Shown: positions 1 through 5,070 of the stretch, piece after piece
How the letters are laid out: the number at the start of each line of letters is the position of its first letter
How positions within the stretch are numbered: position 1 is the stretch's first letter
DNA from: Yimella sp.
GTDB lineage: Bacteria; Actinomycetota; Actinomycetes; Actinomycetales; Dermatophilaceae
Direction: 5' to 3'
DNA: 6,767 nucleotides
NCBI GenBank assembly: GCA_030150425.1
Contig: JASLFY010000378.1
Span: forward strand, 1 to 6,767
The notes under the pieces: generated by a model
The model's database searches: none
Seen by the model: only the letters and a program-made list of their open reading frames with translations
What the model was told of the DNA's origin: nothing
Position numbers and translations under genes: made by a program

Positions 1-382
1 CGCCGTCGAGCGCCGCGCTCACCGCGTCGCCGTACGCCCGCACCAGACCGCCGGCGCCCAGCAGGGTGCCGCCGAACCAGCGGACGACGACCGCGCTGAC
101 GTCGGACAGACCCCGGCCGCGCAGCACGTCGAGCATGGGTGCGCCCGCGGTGCCGGCCGGTTCGCCGTCGTCGTTGGACCGCTCGACGAACGGCGCCGGG
201 CCGAGCACGAACGCGCTGCAGTGGTGCCGCGCGTCGTGGTGCGCGCGGCGCAGCTGCGCGGTCAGCTCACGGGCCGACGGCTCGTCGTCGACCCGGCGTA
301 CGACGGCCAGGAACCGCGACCGCTTGACCTCGATCTCGGCGACCCGGTCCGGGCCCGCCGCGAGAGTCAGGTAGCTCCGGAT
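1..382 (-). CDS. yigZ: YigZ/IMPACT (UPF0029) family protein, N-terminal part, cut by the left window edge
   Basis: The minus strand reads about 127 residues before the edge. Seen: an EVKRSRF block near residues 17-23, an HHDARHHCSAF segment, a SNDDGEPAGTAGAPML block and VVVRWFGGTLLGAGGLVRAYGDAV, which fits the conserved R-[FYW]-[FYW]-G-G signature of UPF0029/IMPACT proteins. Family members are around 200 residues with a C-terminal ferredoxin-like domain, which would lie off the window. The family is linked to translation and stress signalling, but the biochemical role of bacterial YigZ is not settled. The frame has no ATG, GTG or TTG anywhere near the expected start. I placed the start at ATC (380-382) because it gives the family-like N-terminus IRSYLTL and shares its A with the ndh stop (TGATC). 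CTG at 383-385 is the alternative. A GGACGGA stretch in the end of ndh lies 7 nt before ATC. Family assignment is firm; the start is not. Probably cotranscribed and translationally coupled with ndh. Confidence 0.88.
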   Translation of the reverse strand, partial: MRSYLTLAAGPDRVAEIEVKRSRFLAVVRRVDDEPSARELTAQLRRAHHDARHHCSAFVLGPAPFVERSNDDGEPAGTAGAPMLDVLRGRGLSDVSAVVVRWFGGTLLGAGGLVRAYGDAVSAALDG

Positions 383-1713
383 CAGGCGTTCCGTCCGGCC
401 TGTGCCGCGATCTCCGCCGCCGGCACCTCTTCGGGCTGGACGTCCTCGGGGGCGCGCTGCGAGCGGGCCACCGGGGTCTCGCCGACGATCGCGTTGTGTC
501 CCTTGCGCCAGAAGAGGTAGCGGGCGCCCAGGTTCACCATCGCGGCGGCGCGGTTGCGGTTGCCGAGCAGGGTGAAGACGTGGACCCCGGTCCAGATCGC
601 CCACGCGGCGAAGCCCTTCATCCGCGGCATGTGGGTGGCCTCGGCGACGGCAGAGCTGCGGCCGACGGTGGCGAGGATGCCCTTGTCCTTGTACGCGAAC
701 GGCTTGGTCGAGGTCGAGCCCTTGGTGATCGCGGTGACCTGCTCGGCGACGTACTTGCCGCCCTGCAACGCCGGCTGGGCCAGCTGCGGCAGCGCCAGGT
801 CGCCCTCGCCGACGGCGATGTCGCCGACCGCGAACACGTTCGTCAGGCCCTTCACGCGCAGGTGGTCGTCGACCACGATGCGGCCGCCGCGCCCCTGCGG
901 CACGTTCCAGCGGCCGACGACCTCGGGAGCGGTCACGCCGCTGCCCCAGACGACGGTGCCGGCCGGCAGGAACTCCTTGTCGTCGCCGACGACAACACCG
1001 TCGGCACGGACCTCGTGGACCTTGGTCGACAGACGCAGGTCGACGCCGCGCTTCTCCAGCGACTTGCGGACGTAGTCCTGGCTCTTCTCGTGGAAGGCGC
1101 CGAGCACCGTCGGCGCCATCTCGATGAGGGTCACGTGGACCCGCTTCACGTCGAGCTCGGGGTAGGTGACCGGCATGTCGATGTTGCGCAGCTCCGCCAA
1201 CGCGCCGGCCGTCTCGACACCGGTCGGACCGGCGCCGACGACGATGATCCGCAGGTCGTCGTCCTGGCGGTGGGCGGCGGCGTACTCGATCTTGGCGAAG
1301 ATGGAGTCGCGCAGCTTGAGCGCCTGCGAGCGGGTGTAGAGCGGGAAGCTGTGCTCCGCCGCGCCGGGGATACCGAAGAAGTTGGCGGTGACGCCGGTCG
1401 CGATGACCAGGTAGTCGTACGCGATCGTGTCGCCGCCCTCGAGCAGCACCTCGCGCTTGTCGTGGTCCATGCCCACGACCTCGCCGTTGACGAAGCGGAC
1501 GGCCGGGTTGTGCTCGCGCACGGCGCGCAGGAACCAGGTGACGTCGCCGGGGTTCAGGGTCGCGGTCGCCACCTGGTAGAGCAGCGGCTGGAAGGTGTTG
1601 TAGGTGTGCCGGTCGATCAGCACCACGTCGACATCGGCCTTGCGCAGGGCGCGGACCGCGGACAGACCGCCGAACCCGCCGCCGACGACCACCACTGTGG
1701 GCTTCTTGCTCAT
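382..1713 (-). CDS. ndh: Type II NADH:quinone oxidoreductase (NDH-2)
   Basis: A single-subunit, non-proton-pumping flavoenzyme that passes electrons from NADH to membrane quinone on the cytoplasmic face of the membrane. The protein has 443 residues, normal for bacterial NDH-2. Seen: N-terminal FAD Rossmann motif GGGFGG at 11-16 with an acidic residue (D34) closing the second strand; ATG triplet at 105-107; NADH-binding GAGPTGVE at 160-167; second FAD contact VFAVGD ending at D298; and the quinone-site segment AQPALQGG at 312-319, where one Gln of the AQxAxQQG form is Gly. The C-terminal part carries YKDKG and an aromatic, amphipathic WAIWTGVHVF stretch likely to touch the membrane, then a charged, Pro/Glu-rich tail. 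The ATG at 1711-1713 is chosen over a TTG at 1834-1836 because it has an ideal AGGAGG site and the Rossmann strand starts at once. The stop overlaps the presumed start of yigZ. Regulation may involve the palindromes in the leader. Confidence 0.95.
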   Translation of the reverse strand: MSKKPTVVVVGGGFGGLSAVRALRKADVDVVLIDRHTYNTFQPLLYQVATATLNPGDVTWFLRAVREHNPAVRFVNGEVVGMDHDKREVLLEGGDTIAYDYLVIATGVTANFFGIPGAAEHSFPLYTRSQALKLRDSIFAKIEYAAAHRQDDDLRIIVVGAGPTGVETAGALAELRNIDMPVTYPELDVKRVHVTLIEMAPTVLGAFHEKSQDYVRKSLEKRGVDLRLSTKVHEVRADGVVVGDDKEFLPAGTVVWGSGVTAPEVVGRWNVPQGRGGRIVVDDHLRVKGLTNVFAVGDIAVGEGDLALPQLAQPALQGGKYVAEQVTAITKGSTSTKPFAYKDKGILATVGRSSAVAEATHMPRMKGFAAWAIWTGVHVFTLLGNRNRAAAMVNLGARYLFWRKGHNAIVGETPVARSQRAPEDVQPEEVPAAEIAAQAGRNA

Positions 1714-1721
1714 CGCTGACT

Positions 1722-1727
1722 CCTCCT
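1722..1727 (-). promoter_or_regulatory. Ribosome binding site of ndh
   Basis: Minus-strand AGGAGG lies 8 nt before the ATG at 1711-1713. It is a full Shine-Dalgarno match and decides the start in favour of this ATG rather than the in-frame TTG 41 codons upstream. Confidence 0.9.
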
Positions 1728-1757
1728 GGGACGGAAACTGCTTCGTCGTGACGTCGG

Positions 1758-1775
1758 TGCGGCACCTGAGCCGCA
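1758..1775. repeat. Spaced palindrome 1 in the ndh leader
   Basis: TGCGGC-N6-GCCGCA, perfect 6-bp arms around a 6-bp centre, 45-62 bp upstream of the ndh ATG. The outer TGCGG/CCGCA halves are the same as in palindrome 2, 60 bp away. It could be a regulator site or an RNA hairpin in the ndh leader. I do not recognise it as a known operator. Confidence 0.5.
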
Positions 1776-1817
1776 ACGCGCTCGGAACTGACTCCAGTGT
1801 CTCGCAGACCGAGATTC

Positions 1818-1835
1818 TGCGGGTTTTCGCCCGCA
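1818..1835. repeat. Spaced palindrome 2 in the ndh leader
   Basis: TGCGGG-N6-CCCGCA, with the same arm length and centre length as palindrome 1 and exactly 60 bp from it. It lies just past the tRNA-side terminator hairpin. The central TTTTCG is AT-rich for this genome. Role unknown. Confidence 0.5.
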
Positions 1836-1839
1836 AACC

Positions 1840-1879
1840 GAGAAAGGCCCGCCCGTCTGGTGGACGGGCGAGCCTTCTC
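1840..1879 (-). terminator. Hairpin terminator downstream of tRNA-Tyr
   Basis: The arms GACGGGCG (1863-1870) and CGCCCGTC (1850-1857) pair perfectly around a 5-nt loop. The stem continues outward through a T.G wobble, a GGC/GCC block and AGAA/TTTCT with one bulge, giving roughly 16 pairs. On the minus strand the 3' arm ends CCTTTCTC and is followed by GGTTT, a weak U tract. The hairpin starts 8 nt after the tRNA CCA, as expected for termination of a tRNA transcript. A strong U run is missing, so some read-through into ndh is possible. Confidence 0.75.
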
Positions 1880-1886
1880 GTACACG

Positions 1887-1970
1887 TGGTGCCAGGTGAA
1901 GGATTCGAACCTTCGTAGCTTTCGCGACGGCTTTACAGTCCGCTCCCATTGGCCGCTCGGGCAACCTGGC
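1887..1970 (-). tRNA. tRNA-Tyr (anticodon GTA)
   Basis: Minus strand: acceptor GCCAGGT (1964-1970) pairs perfectly with ACCTGGC (1891-1897), followed by discriminator A and an encoded CCA (1887-1889). The T arm is GAAGG-TTCGAAT-CCTTC. The anticodon loop is CTGTAAA with GTA at 1934-1936, reading UAU/UAC. Between the anticodon and T stems is an extra arm with a GC-GAAA-GC mini-hairpin, giving the long variable arm expected for bacterial tRNA-Tyr. The anticodon stem GCGGA/GCCGT has an A.G apposition next to the loop and a terminal G.T pair. Length including CCA is 84 nt. Confidence 0.97.
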
Positions 1971-1985
1971 ATGAGTGCGTCGCCA

Positions 1986-2016
1986 AATCTAGCAAGCCGA
2001 CCGCCCGCGCCGCCAA
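1986..2016 (-). promoter_or_regulatory. Candidate promoter of tRNA-Tyr
   Basis: Minus strand has TAGATT (1986-1991), matching the actinobacterial -10 pattern TANNNT, 15 bp before the mature tRNA 5' end. This leaves a leader of about 8 nt. TTGGCG (2011-2016) is a possible -35, but the 19-bp spacer is long. The -10 is preceded by GC, as is the identical hexamer upstream of the permease gene. Confidence 0.5.
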
Positions 2017-2061
2017 TCGAGGGAGGTGGCGCTCACCACATGCCTCGTACGCAGCCTGCGG

Positions 2062-2067
2062 CATACT
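2062..2067 (+). promoter_or_regulatory. Weak candidate -10 element for yajQ
   Basis: CATACT lies 40 bp before the yajQ start in the divergent tRNA-Tyr/yajQ spacer. No convincing -35 hexamer sits 16-19 bp upstream, so this is only a suggestion. Confidence 0.25.
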
Positions 2068-2094
2068 GCTCGCCGAGCCCGTTCCCCGCCGACA

Positions 2095-2100
2095 AAGGAG
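2095..2100 (+). promoter_or_regulatory. Ribosome binding site of yajQ
   Basis: AAGGAG 7 nt before ATG 2108-2110. It fixes that start against an upstream in-frame start at 1949, which would place coding sequence through the 5' half of the tRNA region. Confidence 0.85.
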
Positions 2101-2107
2101 CCCCACC

Positions 2108-2605
2108 ATGGCCGATTCCTCGTTCGACATCGTCAGCAAGGTCGACAAGCAGGAGGTCAGCAACGCGCTGAACCAGGCGGCCAAGGAGATCGCCACCCGC
2201 TACGACTTCAAGAACATCGACGCCAAGGTCGAGTGGAGCGGCGAGACGATCGTGATGGAGGCCAACAGCGAGGAGCGCTGCCTGGCGGTGCTCGACGTGC
2301 TGCAGACCAAGCTGGTCAAGCGCAACGTCTCGCTGAAGTCGCTCGACCTGAGCAACGACGGCCAGCCGAAGCTGTCCGGCAAGATCTACCGCCTCGAGGC
2401 CGACCTGCAGGAGGGCCTGTCGCAGGAGAACGCGAAGAAGATCTCCAAGATCATCCGCGACGAGGGCCCGAAGTCGGTCAAGGCGCGCATCGAGGGCGAC
2501 GAGCTCAAGGTCTCCTCCAAGTCGCGCGACGACCTGCAGGAGGTGCAGCGCCTGCTGAAGGCCGCCGACCTCGACGTCGCGCTGCAGTTCACCAACTACC
2601 GCTGA
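2108..2605 (+). CDS. yajQ: YajQ-family (DUF520) nucleotide-binding protein
   Basis: A soluble cytoplasmic protein of 165 residues, the usual length for this family. Seen: the family-defining N-terminus SFDIVSKVDKQEVSNAL (5-21) followed by AAKEIATRYDFK, the middle KLVKRNVSLKSLD segment, and the C-terminal KKISKIIRDEGPKSVKA, LKVSSKSRDDLQ and closing LQFTNYR. Known for the family: two ferredoxin-like (RNP-type) domains; some proteobacterial members, such as the Xanthomonas one, bind cyclic di-GMP and act through transcription regulators; others have been reported to bind nucleic acid or nucleotides. Which applies here cannot be told from sequence. No membrane segment or signal peptide is visible. 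The gene is transcribed away from tRNA-Tyr and appears monocistronic, ending 10 bp from the convergent purU stop. Codon use matches its neighbours. Confidence 0.95.
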   Translation: MADSSFDIVSKVDKQEVSNALNQAAKEIATRYDFKNIDAKVEWSGETIVMEANSEERCLAVLDVLQTKLVKRNVSLKSLDLSNDGQPKLSGKIYRLEADLQEGLSQENAKKISKIIRDEGPKSVKARIEGDELKVSSKSRDDLQEVQRLLKAADLDVALQFTNYR

Positions 2606-2615
2606 GGCGGGCGGG

Positions 2616-3476
2616 TCAGGCGCTGAAGACCACCGTCGTCGACCCGTTCAGCAGGACGCGTCCGGCGAGGTGGTCGGCGACCGCCGAGGCCAGCACCCGC
2701 CGCTCGATGTCGCGCCCCTTGCGGACCAGGTCTTCCGGGCTGTCCCGGTGTGTCGCCGGCTCGACGTCCTGGGCGATGATCGGGCCCTCGTCGAGGTCGC
2801 CGGTCACGTAGTGCGCGGTCGCGCCGATCAGCTTCACGCCGCGGGCGTGGGCCTGGTGGTACGGCTTGGCGCCCTTGAACCCGGGCAGGAACGAGTGGTG
2901 GATGTTGATGCACCGGCCGGCGAGCGCCGCGGCGAGGTCGTCGCTGAGGATCTGCATGTAGCGGGCCAGCACGACCAGCTCCACCTCGAGCGAGTCGACC
3001 AGGTCCAGCAGCGCACGCTCCTGCTCGGCCTTGGTCGCCGCGGTCACCGGCAGGTGGTGGAACGGGATGTCGCCGAGGTCCACCGGGCCGACGGACTCGC
3101 GCGGGTGGTTCGAGACGACGGCGGCGACGTCCATCTCCAGCTCCCCCGTCCGCACCCGGTAGAGCAGGTCGACCAGGCAGTGGTCGAACTTGGAGACCAG
3201 GATCAACACCCGCGGCCGACGGGCCGTGGAGCGTACGGCGTACTGGGCGTCGAACGTCGACAGCACCGGCTCCAGGGCGGCGGTGACGCCCTCCTCCTCC
3301 AGCGGTCGGCGTACGGGCTCGAACTCCATCCGGGCGAAGAATCGGTCGTTGGACGCGTCGTTGAACTGCTGCGCGTCCGTGATGTTGCAGCCGAGGTGGG
3401 ACAGGGCCGACGACACCGCGCTGACGATCCCCAACTGGTCGGGGCAGGAGAAGGTGAGGACGAAGCGTTCGGTCAT
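2616..3476 (-). CDS. purU: Formyltetrahydrofolate deformylase
   Basis: Hydrolyses 10-formyltetrahydrofolate to tetrahydrofolate and formate, balancing the one-carbon pool and supplying formate for PurT-type purine synthesis where that exists. The protein has 286 residues, typical for PurU. Seen: an N-terminal ACT domain (about 3-80) opening FVLTFSCPDQLGIVSAVS, with the NITDAQQFND turn; a linker; then a formyltransferase domain from RVLILVSKFDHCL (89-101). The PurN-like catalytic set is present: N191 and H193 in INIHHSFLPGFKGAKPY, and D229 in HYVTGDLDEGPIIAQ. The two-domain order and the SKFDHCL segment separate it from PurN, which lacks ACT. The ATG at 3474-3476 has AAGGAG 7 nt upstream; an in-frame extension further up is Arg/Pro-rich and non-homologous in look. 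It follows the permease gene by 46 bp with no terminator between, so the two may share a transcript. Confidence 0.95.
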   Translation of the reverse strand: MTERFVLTFSCPDQLGIVSAVSSALSHLGCNITDAQQFNDASNDRFFARMEFEPVRRPLEEEGVTAALEPVLSTFDAQYAVRSTARRPRVLILVSKFDHCLVDLLYRVRTGELEMDVAAVVSNHPRESVGPVDLGDIPFHHLPVTAATKAEQERALLDLVDSLEVELVVLARYMQILSDDLAAALAGRCINIHHSFLPGFKGAKPYHQAHARGVKLIGATAHYVTGDLDEGPIIAQDVEPATHRDSPEDLVRKGRDIERRVLASAVADHLAGRVLLNGSTTVVFSA

Positions 3477-3483
3477 CGCAGGA

Positions 3484-3489
3484 CTCCTT
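3484..3489 (-). promoter_or_regulatory. Ribosome binding site of purU
   Basis: Minus-strand AAGGAG, 7 nt before the ATG at 3474-3476. It supports that start over a start 26 codons upstream. Confidence 0.85.
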
Positions 3490-3493
3490 GGCA

Positions 3494-3517
3494 GGCGATC
3501 TGACGGGCGATCTGGCG
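3494..3517. repeat. Two tandem 12-bp units between lysP and purU
   Basis: GGCGATCTGACG is followed directly by GGCGATCTGGCG (11 of 12 identical). A decayed third unit, GGCGGTCAG, runs into the lysP stop codon. It lies in the 46-bp spacer just upstream of the purU ribosome binding site. It is probably a small local duplication; no function is evident. Confidence 0.5.
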
Positions 3518-3522
3518 GGCGG

Positions 3523-4989
3523 TCAGTGGCGACGCAGGTCGGCGTCAGCCGCATCGATCGAGGGCGCGCGGGTGACCAGCTTGTGGCCCCACCAGAGCGC
3601 CAGGAACAGCGGCAGACCGATGTACGACGACAGCAGCCCCTTGATGTCCGGGGTCGAGGTCAACCAGGCCTCGTAGTTCTGCCCGACGATCACCACGACA
3701 CACATCAGCAGCGCCACCGCCGGCCCGAGCGGGAACCAGCGGGCGCGGAACGGCAGGTCGGCGAGGTCATGGCCCTGGGCGACGTACGCCCGGCGGAACT
3801 TGTAGTGGCTCCAGGCGATGCCGCACCAGGTGATGAATCCGGCCAGGCCGGAGGCGTTCACCAGCCAGGTGTACGCGACCCCGTTGCCGGCGAGGCTGGT
3901 CACGAAGCAGAGCGCGCCGATCGCGGTGGTCGCCAGCAACGCCGGCAGCGGGATGCCGCGGCGGGTGACCTTGGCGAAGAACTTCGGGGCGGTGCCGTGG
4001 CGGGCGAGGCTGTGCAGCATCCGGGTGGAGGCGTACAGCCCGGAGTTGCCCGCCGACAGGATGGCGGTGAGGATCACCGCGTTCATCACGGCGGCGGCGC
4101 CGGCGATCCCGGCGCGTTCGAAGACGAGGGTGAACGGGGCGACGGTGATGTCGGAGTTGTCCGAGGCCGACAGCAACCGCTTGTCGGTGTACGGCAGCAG
4201 GAAGCCGATGACGGCGATCGCGCCGATGTAGAACAGCAGGATCCGCCAGAACACGGCCTTGATCGCCTTGGGGATGGTGCGCTCGGGGTGCTCGGCCTCA
4301 CCGGAGGCGACGGCGACCATCTCGGTGCCCTGGAAGGAGAACCCGGCGATCATGAAGATCGCCAGGATGCTCGGGACGCCACCGACGAACGGCGCCTCGC
4401 CGTTGGTCCAGTTGGTGAAGCCGGGCGACTTGCCGCCCATCACGCCGAGGATCATCAGCACGCCGACGACCAGGAAGATGATGACGGTCACGACCTTGAC
4501 CGCGGAGAACCAGAACTCGCCCTCGCCGAACGCCTTCACGGTGATCGCGTTGAGTAGGAAGAGCACGGTCAGGAAGCCGGCGGACCACACCCAGCTCGGC
4601 ACTCCCGGCCACCAGTACTGCATCACCAGCGCGGCGGCGACGAGTTCGGCGGCGACGGTGATCGCCCAGTTGAACCAGTAGTTCCAGCCCTGCGCGAAGC
4701 CGAACGACTTCGACACGAAGCGGGTGCCGTACGCCTGGAAGGAGTCGGACAACGGCAGGTACGTCGACATCTCGCCGAGGCTCTGCATCAGCAGGAAGAC
4801 CATGAGGCCGATGAGGGCGTACGCCAGGAGCGCGCCGCCCGGGCCGGCCTGGCTGATGGTGCCGCCGGAGGCGACGAACAGACCGGTGCCGATCGCGCCG
4901 CCGATGGCGATCATGTTCAGGTGGCGCGCCTTGAGATCGCGGTTCAGCGGGCTGTGGTGCTCCTTGGCGGGAGCTTCGACGTCGGACAC
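3523..4989 (-). CDS. lysP: LysP-type amino-acid permease (APC superfamily, AAT family)
   Basis: An integral membrane, proton-coupled importer of the APC fold. The protein has 488 residues, essentially the length of Escherichia coli LysP, and resembles it throughout by recollection: ELKARHL-type start (here DLKARHL), IAIGGAIGTGLF in helix 1 (29-38), ISQAGPGGALL, SLGEMSTYLP, GFAQGWNYWFNW, FWFSAVKVVTV with K165, GFSFQGTEMVAVASGEAEHP with E223 and E231, ILSAGNSGLYASTRML, LVNASGLAGFITW, FRRAYVAQGHDLADLP and FPLGP. About 12 hydrophobic segments are visible. Lysine is the likely substrate, but other amino acids cannot be excluded. The GTG start (4987-4989) has GAAAGG 6 nt upstream. A GTG further up (5020-5022) lies only 3 bp from the predicted -10, thus at or before the transcription start, and was rejected. 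purU follows 46 bp downstream. No lysine riboswitch fits in the short leader. Confidence 0.9.
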   Translation of the reverse strand: MSDVEAPAKEHHSPLNRDLKARHLNMIAIGGAIGTGLFVASGGTISQAGPGGALLAYALIGLMVFLLMQSLGEMSTYLPLSDSFQAYGTRFVSKSFGFAQGWNYWFNWAITVAAELVAAALVMQYWWPGVPSWVWSAGFLTVLFLLNAITVKAFGEGEFWFSAVKVVTVIIFLVVGVLMILGVMGGKSPGFTNWTNGEAPFVGGVPSILAIFMIAGFSFQGTEMVAVASGEAEHPERTIPKAIKAVFWRILLFYIGAIAVIGFLLPYTDKRLLSASDNSDITVAPFTLVFERAGIAGAAAVMNAVILTAILSAGNSGLYASTRMLHSLARHGTAPKFFAKVTRRGIPLPALLATTAIGALCFVTSLAGNGVAYTWLVNASGLAGFITWCGIAWSHYKFRRAYVAQGHDLADLPFRARWFPLGPAVALLMCVVVIVGQNYEAWLTSTPDIKGLLSSYIGLPLFLALWWGHKLVTRAPSIDAADADLRRH

Positions 4990-4995
4990 GTAATG

Positions 4996-5001
4996 CCTTT
5001 C
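4996..5001 (-). promoter_or_regulatory. Ribosome binding site of lysP
   Basis: Minus-strand GAAAGG lies 6 nt before the GTG at 4987-4989. It supports a GTG start beginning M-S-D-V. Confidence 0.65.
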
Positions 5002-5025
5002 GCGAGCGATCGGGGAGCGCACCGG

Positions 5026-5031
5026 AATCTA
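5026..5031 (-). promoter_or_regulatory. Candidate -10 element of lysP
   Basis: Minus-strand TAGATT, identical to the tRNA-Tyr -10 and in the same GCTAGATT context. It would start transcription about 30 nt before the GTG. No TTGACA-like -35 is present; that position falls inside the hairpin at 5044-5062. Confidence 0.45.
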
Positions 5032-5043
5032 GCGGAAACCACC

Positions 5044-5062
5044 GACGGTGCGCTGCACCGTC
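5044..5062. terminator. Perfect hairpin between the phosphoesterase gene and lysP
   Basis: GACGGTGC-GCT-GCACCGTC: 8 perfect pairs with a 3-nt loop, starting 8 bp after the phosphoesterase stop on the minus strand. Position suggests a terminator, but only TTT follows (GGTGGTTTCC), so it is not a textbook intrinsic one. Because it covers the expected lysP -35 region, an operator role is an alternative. Confidence 0.5.
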
Positions 5063-5070
5063 CGCGCGGC

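Noticed and set aside
496..1719. Plus-strand open frame of 407 codons opposite ndh
   Set aside because: Its product is a low-complexity Val/Asp/Arg/Gly-rich string with no motif, as expected opposite a high-GC gene. The minus strand carries complete NDH-2 motifs.
1714..1836. 41-codon N-terminal extension of ndh from a TTG
   Set aside because: No ribosome binding site for the TTG. The AGGAGG before ATG 1711-1713 and the immediate Rossmann motif favour the shorter protein.
1887..1970. tRNA-Tyr as a mobile-element attachment site
   Set aside because: No integrase, no duplicated tRNA 3' end and no compositional break on either side.
1949..2107. N-terminal extension of yajQ to an upstream in-frame start
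   Set aside because: It would run through the tRNA-Tyr 5' end and promoter. The ATG at 2108 has a good ribosome binding site and matches the family N-terminus.
2670..3503. Plus-strand open frame of 277 codons opposite purU
   Set aside because: Shadow of purU; composition biased, no ribosome binding site or family features.
3190..4557. Plus-strand open frame of 455 codons opposite purU and lysP
   Set aside because: It crosses two well-supported genes and the product is charged, repetitive and motif-free. It is a GC-driven shadow.
4990..5070. Lysine riboswitch upstream of lysP
   Set aside because: Only 81 bp separate the genes and the predicted leader is about 30 nt, far too short for the large lysine aptamer.
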